Shown here in pieces: positions 1 through 7,827 of a stretch of 23,775 nucleotides of DNA (the stretch's first letter is position 1; each line of letters opens with the position of its first letter). The stretch comes from a virus. The DNA lies in the IMG/VR virus record IMGVR_UViG_3300037488_000722, positions 1 to 23,775 of that record. One strand, 5' to 3'. Both the position numbers and the translations under genes were made by a program. The notes under the pieces are model-generated. The model did no database searches. It had not been told where the DNA came from and saw only the letters and a list, made by a program, of their open reading frames with translations.

Positions 1-2
1 CA

Positions 3-122
3 AACACCATCTGGCTTGGGACCATCGCTATCATTGCGCCACCTGTAGCCCTGGCACTGGGCGTCGTCATTGGCGCGTGGGTTACAAGGCTGGGGTTCGG
101 GTTGGACAAGCAACCCAAGTAA
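3..122 (+). CDS. C-terminal end of a membrane protein (partial, gene starts left of the window)
   Basis: An open frame enters from the left edge and ends at TAA 120-122, giving 39 residues. Most of it is one hydrophobic stretch (TIAIIAPPVALALGVVIGAW), followed by a short tail ending DKQPK. This is the pattern of a single transmembrane helix with a short charged end, as in holins and other small phage membrane proteins. It reads towards the minus-strand block, so the two converge. The ATG-initiated frame at 70 is a different frame and looks non-coding. A lysis function is possible from context but cannot be shown from 39 residues. Confidence 0.4.
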   Translation, partial: NTIWLGTIAIIAPPVALALGVVIGAWVTRLGFGLDKQPK

Positions 123-158
123 CTTTTCCGTGGCCCCGCGTGTGCGGACGCCTCGGTG

Positions 159-197
159 CTCCACCCGTCCGGAATGTTTCGACCCGGATGGGTGGAG
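159..197. terminator. Strong hairpin between convergent genes
   Basis: The arms 159-172 and 184-197 pair over 14 positions with one G-T wobble, around an 11-base loop. The hairpin lies in the 92-base gap between the plus-strand gene ending at 122 and the minus-strand gene ending at 215, where a bidirectional terminator is expected. The U-tract after the stem is weak on the plus strand (TAACTCTTT) and absent on the minus strand, so its efficiency as an intrinsic terminator is uncertain. The rest of the gap shows nothing recognisable. Confidence 0.55.
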
Positions 198-214
198 TAA
201 CTCTTTCCTAGCTA

Positions 215-628
215 CTAAATCCCCTTCACCGGAGACGACGCCAAGATCGACTTCTTGATGACCGGAAGCCCGGCAGGCGGATGCTCAATCCCTCGAACCT
301 GGAACTGCGTCGGATGAAGCTTGATCGGCTTCTCAGGAGGCTTCGGAGGGGGAGCCTGCTGGTAGGTCTTCGTGAACTTGACGCTCCTGCCGGTGACGGG
401 ACTTCTCTGGCCTCGGACGAAGCCTTGGACTTGCACTGACTTGACGCCGGTTGATACGGCAACGCGGGATCCATCACTGGTCAACTGTACGTTGACGTTC
501 GGGTTCTTGAGCACGTCCAAACGCTGGTTCACTCCGACGACGGTCTTTGACTTTGGAGTGCGTTGCTTGCGAGGAGGCTTAGGCTCCGTGATGGGTTGCG
601 GTTCTTGCTGTGGTTCTTGGGTATTCAT
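215..628 (-). CDS. Small basic Pro/Lys-rich protein, unknown function
   Basis: The protein has 137 residues. The N-terminus is a run of Pro, Gln, Glu and Lys (residues 1-30), and there is a second Pro-rich stretch (QQAPPPKPPEKPIKLHP) near residues 90-106. No signal peptide or membrane helix is visible and no family is recognised. Its ATG overlaps the stop of the upstream 954-residue gene as ATGA at 628-625, so it is probably translationally coupled and is the last gene of the tail/injection operon. A minor virion or chaperone role is only a guess from position. Confidence 0.7.
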   Translation of the reverse strand: MNTQEPQQEPQPITEPKPPRKQRTPKSKTVVGVNQRLDVLKNPNVNVQLTSDGSRVAVSTGVKSVQVQGFVRGQRSPVTGRSVKFTKTYQQAPPPKPPEKPIKLHPTQFQVRGIEHPPAGLPVIKKSILASSPVKGI

Positions 629-3489
629 TTGCTTGGCAGTGATTCTTCGACTTCTTTCGCCTGCTTGTAACGCTCGTCCTTCGGGCCGTACTTCTCAAGA
701 AGCTGCCGACTGACGAGATTTGAAACCGTTCGGAGCGACTGCTGGCTGGATGCGTCCAAAGGTGCCATTGCAGCACGTCGGAGTTCTGGCGTGGTTAGGA
801 ATGTGGAGGCGAACCTGTAACGAACCTCTGGATAGGCCGTCAACAATCGGCCCACGCTGTTGACTACGGAGTTTTGAGTTCCGCCAAGCGCGTTGCCACC
901 TGTGTATCCGAAAATCAGGTAGTTCATCAACCCGCGCCTTTGGTCGGTGTTCATCTGAAGCGGTGCTGGAATGTCTCCCATCGCCGCCATCGTACGCTGA
1001 ACATCCGCCAGTCCCGCATTCCCGAATAGGGCGCGTGCGGACTCGTTGTAAGTTCCACCCCGAGTTGCGCCAGTCGGATTACTGACCAATTCCGCAAAGC
1101 GTTGAGGGGAGAACTCTCCACCATCTTGAGCCTGCGTCATCAAGCGGTCGATGAACGAGGATCGAACGTCTTGAAGCAAAGCGGGGTTTCGAGCCTGGAG
1201 CCGGGTGACGAGGTTCTGGATCTTCGGCGTGTTGGTCGGGTCGATGACAAACCGCTCAATGTCGAAGGCGTTCCGGTCAGCGAGTTCATCAAGGCCAAGG
1301 TTGGCCAGCGTTCGACGCTCTGCCGCACCGCGAGCTACTGCCTGACGTGCCAGCGTTTCAGCAGTTGCAACGTCCGCTGCTCCGAATGCGCGTTGAAGCA
1401 AAGCGGGGTCGGCATCCAGCGCAGCCAAGAAGGCTTCAGGATTCCTAGTCGCCGCCTGACTCTGGCCAATGGACGCCTCCCGAAGCATCGCTTGGCGCAT
1501 GGCTCCGAAGTTGGGAAAGAGACGGGTTCTGTCAGCCGGTGGAAGCTGTTCAAGGACACGCTCAACAGTAGAGACCATGTTCCCGACGTTGAAAGCGCCC
1601 CCCCGACGCCCAGCGGTTCCAGCGGTTGAAAGGATGGCTTCACGGACCAACTCGGTTCCACGGTTGGACATGTCGGCTCCAGCGGTGGCTCCACGCCCAA
1701 GAATGCTCTCAAGCTGCTGGAGATTAGTGCGAGCGTCAGACCCGGTGAGTCTGCGGACAATCGCCTCCCCAGATAGTCCGCCATCCTCCCCGACATCACT
1801 GATGATGCCGTCAGCTAATGCGCTACGGAACCGACCAATGTTCTGGGCGTACATCCGGTTGGCATTGCCAAGTGCCGCTTCCAAAGCCGGGGAAGTGGCG
1901 ACAGCACGATCCAACTCACCCCGAGCCGTGTTCATTAAGTCGGCGCGAACCCGAGAGTCCACACCCGGCATGAAGTTGGAGTTCCGAAGGTTCCGGCCAA
2001 GCTCTGAGACAAATTGACGGGCTTGTTCAATGGAAACCGTGTTTTCCAACTGGCTTGCGCGGTCAACCGCAGTCCGAGCGCCAGCGGGAGCCGCCATAGC
2101 TGAGATATTCCCGGAGGCATCACGAACGAAGGACAAACCCATCGCGTTCGCTCTGTTAATCACCGGCTGAAAATCGACAGGGATTGTCTGATACTCCGGC
2201 ATCGCCCTTGCAGCCGAGTACGCAGCATTCCACTCGGTTTGAGCGGACCTGTTCACCGTGTCAGCGATTTCACCAATCTCGTTCCCAATGTCAGAGACGG
2301 ATCGACCTGGAGGAAAGAACCCTTGTCCAGCAGTGCGAACTTGCTGCTCTGCCTGACGCACGGAGCGAGACGCTTGATTTGCGAAACGATCCACCGCTTG
2401 GCGAACCTGCCCCTGAATGCCGCGCCTCTGTGGATCCAGAATGTCGAATACCTGACGGCTGATTTCCTGCGGAGTGTTGCCGGATCGACCAGAGCGTGCG
2501 GCAGTGTGAAGCACCAACTCCGAGATTTGAGCCATCTCTTCGGGAGTAGGTTCAGCACCTTCCAATCCCATTCGGCGGGTAAGGGTTCCGGAGTCAATGG
2601 CTTCAGCGAGCCCGATTGGAACCTCGGCACCAGTGACGGTGCGAACAGTCTCCCGAGCCCGCAAACCCCGAAGCTGATCCGGTGTCAATTCGTAGGGCCG
2701 GAACAGGTCTGCCACCGCGCCGGAAAGGCGTCCGCCTCCGCGGACTGCGGCTTGAGCCAAACGGCCAGCGCCTCCCATTGCAGCGGGAACAGTGACCTCA
2801 ACGGTAGCTTCTTCCAGCGTCGGAAGCTCCATCCCTTTTTCAACAGTCTTGGCTCCAAGGTTTCCAATTCCTTGAAGCCCGACGTTGGCGAGTGTTCTCA
2901 GTGCTGGGTTGGCAAGCCGTGCTCCCGGGACTCCTCCACGGATCAAGGCTCCTAGCGCAGCTTTTTGATCCATTTCTTCTCTATTGCCGGTAGCGATTTC
3001 CGCCCCTTGAGCAACCTCTTCGCCAGCGAGACTCGTCAAGCCCATTACCCCAGCGGCAGGAAGAGCCCCCATTCCTCCGGTAGCAAGACCGGCAGCGATT
3101 GGGACACCAAAACGGGCCGCTCCAGCGGCAGCTTTTCCAATGCCCCTGGATTCAGCCTCGTACCCCGGAGTTCCTGGAATTGAGCGTGCTGGAACCGCAG
3201 AGCCAGTAGGTCCAAACGGCTGCATGTTTCCAAGGGTCTCTCCAAAGACGCTTTCCTTTGCAGCCATGTCACGCTCTGCCTGCTTGAGATTTCCCATTCC
3301 AACAGCAGGCTCACCAATCCTCTGCTCCGCCACCTTCAAGTTTCCCATGCCGGTGGACTGACCGGCACCCTCGTACTTGGTCTTGAAATCGTTTACGACA
3401 AACTGGATGTCTTCAGGCTTCTCTCGGTTCGCTTCCATCTGCGAAACGATGCCATCCAGCTTCAGCCTGTTTTCTTCGGAAAGTGGCAT
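625..3489 (-). CDS. Large probable internal virion (DNA ejection) protein
   Basis: The protein has 954 residues and is rich in Ala, Gly, Arg and Gln. Residues 1-40 are charged. Two copies of a GMGNLK(V/Q)AE element follow (about 47-57 and 64-73). A Gly/Ala-rich, moderately hydrophobic segment covers about 115-170, and the rest is a long, mostly helical body with many Gln/Arg/Glu segments. No catalytic motif is recognised. Large Ala-rich helical proteins downstream of the tail genes are typical of podovirus internal proteins that leave the capsid with the DNA, and the two neighbours upstream have the same style. The ejection role is an inference from composition and order. The start is ATG at 3489, two bases after the previous stop, with only a weak ribosome binding site. 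Confidence 0.75.
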   Translation of the reverse strand: MPLSEENRLKLDGIVSQMEANREKPEDIQFVVNDFKTKYEGAGQSTGMGNLKVAEQRIGEPAVGMGNLKQAERDMAAKESVFGETLGNMQPFGPTGSAVPARSIPGTPGYEAESRGIGKAAAGAARFGVPIAAGLATGGMGALPAAGVMGLTSLAGEEVAQGAEIATGNREEMDQKAALGALIRGGVPGARLANPALRTLANVGLQGIGNLGAKTVEKGMELPTLEEATVEVTVPAAMGGAGRLAQAAVRGGGRLSGAVADLFRPYELTPDQLRGLRARETVRTVTGAEVPIGLAEAIDSGTLTRRMGLEGAEPTPEEMAQISELVLHTAARSGRSGNTPQEISRQVFDILDPQRRGIQGQVRQAVDRFANQASRSVRQAEQQVRTAGQGFFPPGRSVSDIGNEIGEIADTVNRSAQTEWNAAYSAARAMPEYQTIPVDFQPVINRANAMGLSFVRDASGNISAMAAPAGARTAVDRASQLENTVSIEQARQFVSELGRNLRNSNFMPGVDSRVRADLMNTARGELDRAVATSPALEAALGNANRMYAQNIGRFRSALADGIISDVGEDGGLSGEAIVRRLTGSDARTNLQQLESILGRGATAGADMSNRGTELVREAILSTAGTAGRRGGAFNVGNMVSTVERVLEQLPPADRTRLFPNFGAMRQAMLREASIGQSQAATRNPEAFLAALDADPALLQRAFGAADVATAETLARQAVARGAAERRTLANLGLDELADRNAFDIERFVIDPTNTPKIQNLVTRLQARNPALLQDVRSSFIDRLMTQAQDGGEFSPQRFAELVSNPTGATRGGTYNESARALFGNAGLADVQRTMAAMGDIPAPLQMNTDQRRGLMNYLIFGYTGGNALGGTQNSVVNSVGRLLTAYPEVRYRFASTFLTTPELRRAAMAPLDASSQQSLRTVSNLVSRQLLEKYGPKDERYKQAKEVEESLPSK

Positions 3490-3491
3490 GG

Positions 3492-4922
3492 CTAGTAGTT
3501 GTACTTCTGCCGGAAGTCAGCACCCTTAGGCATGAACTGATCCTTAATTCGGGTTGGAATGTTGGGTGCCAACTTGTAGTCCTGAATCTGCTCTCCGACG
3601 CGCTGGCGGAGGATGTTGCCGAAGTTTGCGATGGAGTCCGTGTAATCGGCAAAGGTCGGGTTTGAAAGGATCTGCTGAAACGACTGAATTTCAGGAGCAG
3701 TTAGAGCGGTTCCAAAGTTTGGCTTCCTAAAAGCCTGAGCGATAAGCTCAACCTGTTGGAAAATCTGCTTTGCCTCCGATGTGGCTTCGGCCCGCTTTTC
3801 AGTTGGGATGATCTGAGCTTTCAGCTTTGTCGCCCTTCCTTCAATCGGGCCAACAAACTTATCAAATGCCTTTTCACCGTACTTGGCGTTGAACGCATTG
3901 ATTCTGTCTGAAACAGACGAAATCTGACGGAGGTTGTCCGCTTCTGTGGTTACGTCCTTGAGAATCTGAGTGGGAGCGTTCATTGACTGCACGCCGGCAA
4001 GAGCCTTGGCGCGGACCTCAGAAAGCTCTCTTTCGGTCAACTTTCTACCAGAAGCACCCTCAATCTCCTTGGCAAAGGCTTCGGCTCGACGTTCCGCCGC
4101 CGAAATTGCGTTGCGGTCCAAACGCTCACGCTCAGGCGTACCCGGAGCAGCGAGTTCGTTCTTCAGTTCTTCTGGGGTAGTCAACCAACGCTGTGACGCA
4201 GAAAGTCCCTTGGCAGCATTCAGCTTGGGAGCAATTCCGGAGTATCTTTCGGCAACGACATCCGCCCGATCTGGAGAAAACACCCCATTTTCATCGTAAA
4301 TGTTCAACGCTTCAGCGTCAGAAGTTGGATCATTTGCCAACAGGAAATCACGTTGCTTTAAGGCGTTTCGCTCTTGAGTGGAAAGAGACGTGTTTCGAGC
4401 GCGACCAAGAAGAGCCGCGTTTGCCTTGTTCAACTCAAAGTCCTGCCGCGCCTTTTCCGCAATCCCCTTCGTGTACGCCGCCTGAAACTGCGGAGATTTG
4501 CCCTCAAGATTGACCTCTCCCGGTAGCGAGTTTGACAACCCAAGCGCACCAAGCATCTCCGGAGTGAATCCAGCTTCACCCTTGGTCATGTCAACCATAG
4601 GAGGCTGAATGGCGGTGCGAAGGCCCCTCGCTTGATCCATCAAAGCCGCATCCTGGCGCTTCTGCTGATTGGCGGCAGAGGCTTGGTAGTCAACCGTTCC
4701 ATCCGGCGTCACCACAGCGTCAGCGCCGAAAGCCTGAACTCCGCGAGCGTTGAACTCCCGGATCTTCTCGGCACGCGCAAGATCGTTCAACTCCTTCTGC
4801 TGCTGAAGTTGCTTGTCCATTTGCTCACGCCGCTTGCGACGGTCCATCGCCCCTTCAAGGTCAGGAGTCGGAAAGCGGGTGTTGGTGTAATCGGCAATGC
4901 TGGTCCTGAGTTCAAATGCCAT
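3492..4922 (-). CDS. Coiled-coil probable internal virion protein
   Basis: The protein has 476 residues. A highly charged helical segment covers about 25-60 (many Arg, Lys, Gln and Glu) and further Ala/Lys/Glu-rich helices run through the middle, with predicted coiled-coil character. There is no signal peptide, membrane helix or enzyme motif. It lies between two Gly/Ala-rich proteins at the end of the tail operon, where podoviruses encode two or three internal ejection proteins. The start ATG at 4922 is supported by one of the few good Shine-Dalgarno sequences in the window. The stop is TAG, two bases before the next start. Function is inferred from context only. Confidence 0.75.
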   Translation of the reverse strand: MAFELRTSIADYTNTRFPTPDLEGAMDRRKRREQMDKQLQQQKELNDLARAEKIREFNARGVQAFGADAVVTPDGTVDYQASAANQQKRQDAALMDQARGLRTAIQPPMVDMTKGEAGFTPEMLGALGLSNSLPGEVNLEGKSPQFQAAYTKGIAEKARQDFELNKANAALLGRARNTSLSTQERNALKQRDFLLANDPTSDAEALNIYDENGVFSPDRADVVAERYSGIAPKLNAAKGLSASQRWLTTPEELKNELAAPGTPERERLDRNAISAAERRAEAFAKEIEGASGRKLTERELSEVRAKALAGVQSMNAPTQILKDVTTEADNLRQISSVSDRINAFNAKYGEKAFDKFVGPIEGRATKLKAQIIPTEKRAEATSEAKQIFQQVELIAQAFRKPNFGTALTAPEIQSFQQILSNPTFADYTDSIANFGNILRQRVGEQIQDYKLAPNIPTRIKDQFMPKGADFRQKYNY

Positions 4923-4930
4923 ATGTCATG

Positions 4931-4936
4931 TCCCTT
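4931..4936 (-). promoter_or_regulatory. Ribosome binding site AAGGGA
   Basis: On the minus strand AAGGGA lies 8 bases before the ATG at 4922. It stands out because most other starts in the window lack such a site, and it supports this start for the 476-residue protein. Confidence 0.6.
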
Positions 4937-4939
4937 CGA

Positions 4940-5620
4940 TTACTTGTCCTTGCCAAACCCAGATTGAAGTCCGGCCATGCCGATGGAGTCTCCGGCGCTT
5001 TGAAGCTGTTTGCCCCAGACCGCGCTCTTGCCGGGTTGCTGTTCGGCGGCAAACTGAGCCTGCATCTTCATTGCACGCTCCTGAGAACGAAGCTGGGAAA
5101 CCTGCTCTGGGCTCATGTCGTAATCCGCCATCTTCGCCATTGGGGTGCTTCCAAGGATGCCGCCAAACTCTTGAGCACCTTGGCCGGTGAGATCCAGCGA
5201 AGTCAGGCCAAGATCCCGAGCGAGAAGGTTGCGTCCGGCACCAGATCCACCGTATCCGCCCTCAAGAGACTTTGCCGCAGCACTTCGAGCAAGCTGCTGT
5301 TGAACGTCCAGCGGGATTTCACCACGGAGCTTGGCGAGAGCGTTGTTGGTCCGAAGACTTTGGCCGGTAGCGTAACCCGGAATTGACGTTTCGAGCATCT
5401 TGTTCAACTCGCCAGCGTTGAACTGGTTGCGCTTGGACTCCAACTGCTGCGCCCTCGGCATCAGGTTTCCCGCCTCGGTGTACTGAGCGCCAAGGTCCAG
5501 TCCTGGAGTCTCCGCAATACGCCGCAGTGCGCGTTTCGTTTGACCGGCAGAGTTGGCCGCCATGGCAGTTCCGCCAATTGCCATACCCGCCCCAACAACA
5601 CCTGCTGCGATTGCGCCCAT
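4940..5620 (-). CDS. Gly/Ala-rich probable internal virion protein
   Basis: The protein has 226 residues. The N-terminus is a Gly/Ala-rich hydrophobic segment (residues 1-25, including GVVGAGMAIGGTAMAA) that could insert in a membrane. Helices rich in Gln, Arg and Leu follow, and there is a Gly-rich GGYGGSGAGRN stretch near residues 121-131 followed by RDLGLTSLDLTGQG. This arrangement resembles small podovirus internal/ejection proteins that start with a Gly-rich hydrophobic head. It begins 3 bases after the stop of the sulfotransferase-like gene. No Shine-Dalgarno is visible; the ATG sits in an ATTTATGG context shared with two other virion genes. The family assignment is an inference. Confidence 0.7.
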   Translation of the reverse strand: MGAIAAGVVGAGMAIGGTAMAANSAGQTKRALRRIAETPGLDLGAQYTEAGNLMPRAQQLESKRNQFNAGELNKMLETSIPGYATGQSLRTNNALAKLRGEIPLDVQQQLARSAAAKSLEGGYGGSGAGRNLLARDLGLTSLDLTGQGAQEFGGILGSTPMAKMADYDMSPEQVSQLRSQERAMKMQAQFAAEQQPGKSAVWGKQLQSAGDSIGMAGLQSGFGKDK

Positions 5621-5623
5621 AAA

Positions 5624-6163
5624 TCAGAAGAGAGTTGCGACCCGATTTGAAAGTGAAGAAGTGCCGAAAGCCTGCTCCGCGTTGATCCGTTGAATCAGCA
5701 TCTTGAGAAGCTGTTCAACCTTGGACTTCGGAAAGGTGTCAGCCTGAAAGCAGTAGGACCAAATGCGGGTGAGACCCCTCACGGTCCACACGTCGTTGAA
5801 CGGGACAACCAGCGGCTGGTGCTTTTCAATCCACACCCGAGAAGCGTCCACCGCCTTGGCGTAATCCTTTTGGGGTATATCGTACCCAAACGCCATCTCC
5901 GCCGCCTGCCGACTGGATTCAGGATCCCGGTCAATGAACACCTTCCTTGAGCCTTCGATCACTGCTCCCGGAAGGTACTGGTAAGTGCCACAGTCCCCCA
6001 CGAACTCAAACTGTTCCTGAGCCTGTGCAAGCGCACCCTTCCAATCGTCCACGTCACTGATGATGTCGTGATACGAAAAGGCCCGAGGGTGCAAGTTCAG
6101 GAGCGTGGACAGGAATGCTGTTCCTGAGCGAGCGAGTCCGGTTACTTGGAGGACTGTGGCCAT
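5624..6163 (-). CDS. Sulfotransferase-like P-loop protein
   Basis: The protein has 179 residues. The start, VTGLARSGTAFLSTLLNLHP (about residues 7-26), matches the 5'-phosphosulfate loop of PAPS-dependent sulfotransferases (G-x-x-R-S-G-T-x-x-L). KVFIDRDPESS at 74-84 fits the second, 3'-phosphate-binding element, normally RDPR-x-x-x-x-S. Sulfotransferases move sulfate from PAPS to hydroxyl or amino groups of sugars or proteins. This one is shorter than the usual 250-300 residues and lacks an obvious large acceptor domain. It lies between the citrate-synthase-like gene and the first internal virion protein, 3 bases from each. A nucleotide-kinase-like P-loop protein is an alternative. The acceptor cannot be read from the sequence. 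Confidence 0.7.
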   Translation of the reverse strand: MATVLQVTGLARSGTAFLSTLLNLHPRAFSYHDIISDVDDWKGALAQAQEQFEFVGDCGTYQYLPGAVIEGSRKVFIDRDPESSRQAAEMAFGYDIPQKDYAKAVDASRVWIEKHQPLVVPFNDVWTVRGLTRIWSYCFQADTFPKSKVEQLLKMLIQRINAEQAFGTSSLSNRVATLF

Positions 6164-6166
6164 GGC

Positions 6167-6754
6167 TTAGGTCAGGATCGGGGACTTTTCCTGTTTCTCA
6201 TCCCATCCCTTGGTCATCTCGTTCACCCAAACGGGGAGACGCCAGAGGATGAAAAGCGAAGTCTCGGTTCCGCCACGGATGCCAAGCTCCGAGCACACGG
6301 CAGCGGTAATGAGTGCCGCATTCGGGTAGAGCGGCTTTCCAGCTTCAATCAGCCAACCAGAAAGCTCGTTGATGCGAGCCATGACCTTCGGAAAGCTGAC
6401 TTGCAGGATGGCCATGACATCGTTGAAAGCCGGGTCGATGCTGGTCTTGTAGAAGCTGTTGCCAAACCCGGCAATCATCTGACCTCGCCGGATCATGACT
6501 TGGACAACCTGTTTCTCGCCGTTCTCGTACAAGCCGCGAGCCGCCAGGATGGGCGCGTGAATGTGGCCGAGCGTGAGAACTGCGGCAGCGATGCCGTTCT
6601 CAATGCGCCCAGACCCCATCATGGCGTTCATCATGGTGATGGTGCTCACGTTGCGATTCGCCTTTGCAGCCTCTTGGTGAGCCCAGCAAAGAGCGTCAAG
6701 GAGCCTTTTCTGCTCCCCGTTCAGATTCGGAATGTAATCAATGGGTATTTTCAT
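6167..6754 (-). CDS. Half-length citrate-synthase-fold protein, probably not a normal citrate synthase
   Basis: The protein has 195 residues and corresponds to the C-terminal half of type II citrate synthase. NVST (35-38) matches the NAST element. GHIHAP (63-68) matches the GPLHGG loop and keeps its histidine at 66. GFGNSFYK (96-103) and DPAF (107-110) match GFGHRVYK...DPRA. LYPNAAL (142-148) matches LYPNVDF, and the C-terminal LFILWRLPVWVNEM keeps the arginine of the FAMARTVGW element. Compared with the family, the second catalytic His is Asn99, the catalytic Asp is Ala147 and the DPR arginine is Ala110. The N-terminal large-domain half is missing. Family membership is well supported by the order of motifs. 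Loss of normal activity is an inference. It lies 8 bases downstream of the adaptor-like gene. Confidence 0.75.
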   Translation of the reverse strand: MKIPIDYIPNLNGEQKRLLDALCWAHQEAAKANRNVSTITMMNAMMGSGRIENGIAAAVLTLGHIHAPILAARGLYENGEKQVVQVMIRRGQMIAGFGNSFYKTSIDPAFNDVMAILQVSFPKVMARINELSGWLIEAGKPLYPNAALITAAVCSELGIRGGTETSLFILWRLPVWVNEMTKGWDEKQEKSPILT

Positions 6755-6762
6755 CGTCGGAA

Positions 6763-7827
6763 TCAGACCATTCCCGAGTTGTAGACGCGATTGAAATCCG
6801 CGTTGCCTTCAGGGAGGTTGGTGATGACAAGTCGTTGCTGCGGGCTGTAAGCCTCAAGCTCTTGGCGAAGCATTCGGATGGCCCGCTTATGGTTGAGTTC
6901 GGATTGCTCATCCTCGTTCCTGCGCTCCTGCTGAATAGCAACCATCTCACGCTCAAGAGCGGGGAGCTTACTGATGATAAGCCAATCAGAGTCAACCAGC
7001 GCAGGGATGAACTCTTGCCGGTACAGGACCTCTACGGACAGGTCGGTACAGAGCGCATCTGCCGGTCGGCAACCGTCGCCGTGGTCTTTGCACTGCCAAG
7101 TCAGGTTGGTTCCGCAATTTGGCCGATTGACCAAGTAGGTCCTGCGGTAGGAAGGGTTGGTTTCAGAAGGTTGCCAAACGGCGATTTCGGTTTCGGTGCC
7201 CAAATCAGGGTCAACAGAAGTGGCGGTAACATTGTACTTGGTAACTGGCTTCTGAACTCCAGTCAGATTCGGTTTCTTGAACGTGCTGACGCTTTCAACG
7301 AACGGAAGCGCAAGGGTGAGGTATTCGCCGTCAATCACGTTGCCGCTTACAGTGTCCAGCGTGCGGATGACGACCCCGTTGGCATCCTTGCCTTGCAACA
7401 GGACCCGAAGCCCAACGTCGGCAGCGTTCGGGTACAGTCGAATGGTCGAATCCACGTCAAAGTCCCGATACTGGCAGGCGGGAGGAAGCCCACGCTCAAG
7501 AAGCTGTGGAGTCTGGCAATAGCCGTTGTCGCTGCATCCAGCTTGAGGAGCACGAACGTAGGTCTGGAACTCAAACCATCCGTTGCGGATCGGAATCGAC
7601 CATCCGCAGAGGTTGAATCCTTCGACGGTCTTCACTTCCCGAGGCCACGTCAGACACGCCCTTGGAGCGCAGACGTTCATTCGGGCGTACGTCCCCCACC
7701 ACTTCCCGTCTTCGGAAAGCCGGTACTGCGCGTCATTCAGAAGCTGAACGAAACGAGGGTCGCAAGCGTTTAACCCGACTGCTGCCGGGAGTGCGCTGTT
7801 TTTGGCGTTTCCGAGTGTGGTTCTCAT
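6763..7827 (-). CDS. Probable tail adaptor (gp11 / tail tubular A-like) protein, Cys-rich
   Basis: The protein has 354 residues. Residues 25-80 (FVQLLNDAQYRLSEDGKWWG, then WPREVKTVEGF and IPIRNGWFEF) read like the start of T7 gp11-type adaptors that join the portal to the nozzle. Beta-rich stretches about metabolite-free 'RLYPNAADVGLRVLLQG' follow, and the C-terminal 70 residues are helical and charged (EREMVAIQQERRNEDEQSEL). Eleven cysteines are spread over residues 20-255, unusual for a phage tail protein. Its ATG overlaps the stop of the fibre-like gene (ATGA, 7827-7824). The adaptor assignment rests on weak sequence resemblance and on its place beside the nozzle gene, so another neck or tail role is possible. 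Confidence 0.6.
   Translation of the reverse strand: MRTTLGNAKNSALPAAVGLNACDPRFVQLLNDAQYRLSEDGKWWGTYARMNVCAPRACLTWPREVKTVEGFNLCGWSIPIRNGWFEFQTYVRAPQAGCSDNGYCQTPQLLERGLPPACQYRDFDVDSTIRLYPNAADVGLRVLLQGKDANGVVIRTLDTVSGNVIDGEYLTLALPFVESVSTFKKPNLTGVQKPVTKYNVTATSVDPDLGTETEIAVWQPSETNPSYRRTYLVNRPNCGTNLTWQCKDHGDGCRPADALCTDLSVEVLYRQEFIPALVDSDWLIISKLPALEREMVAIQQERRNEDEQSELNHKRAIRMLRQELEAYSPQQRLVITNLPEGNADFNRVYNSGMV

Noticed and set aside
70-258. Plus-strand frame starting at ATG 70
   Set aside because: It overlaps the partial membrane-protein gene in another frame and runs through the hairpin; its composition is not protein-like.
6664-7773. Plus-strand frame of 369 codons opposite the adaptor-like gene
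   Set aside because: It is antisense to the adaptor gene and spans the junction with the citrate-synthase-like gene; the minus-strand frames have recognisable motifs and proper junctions.
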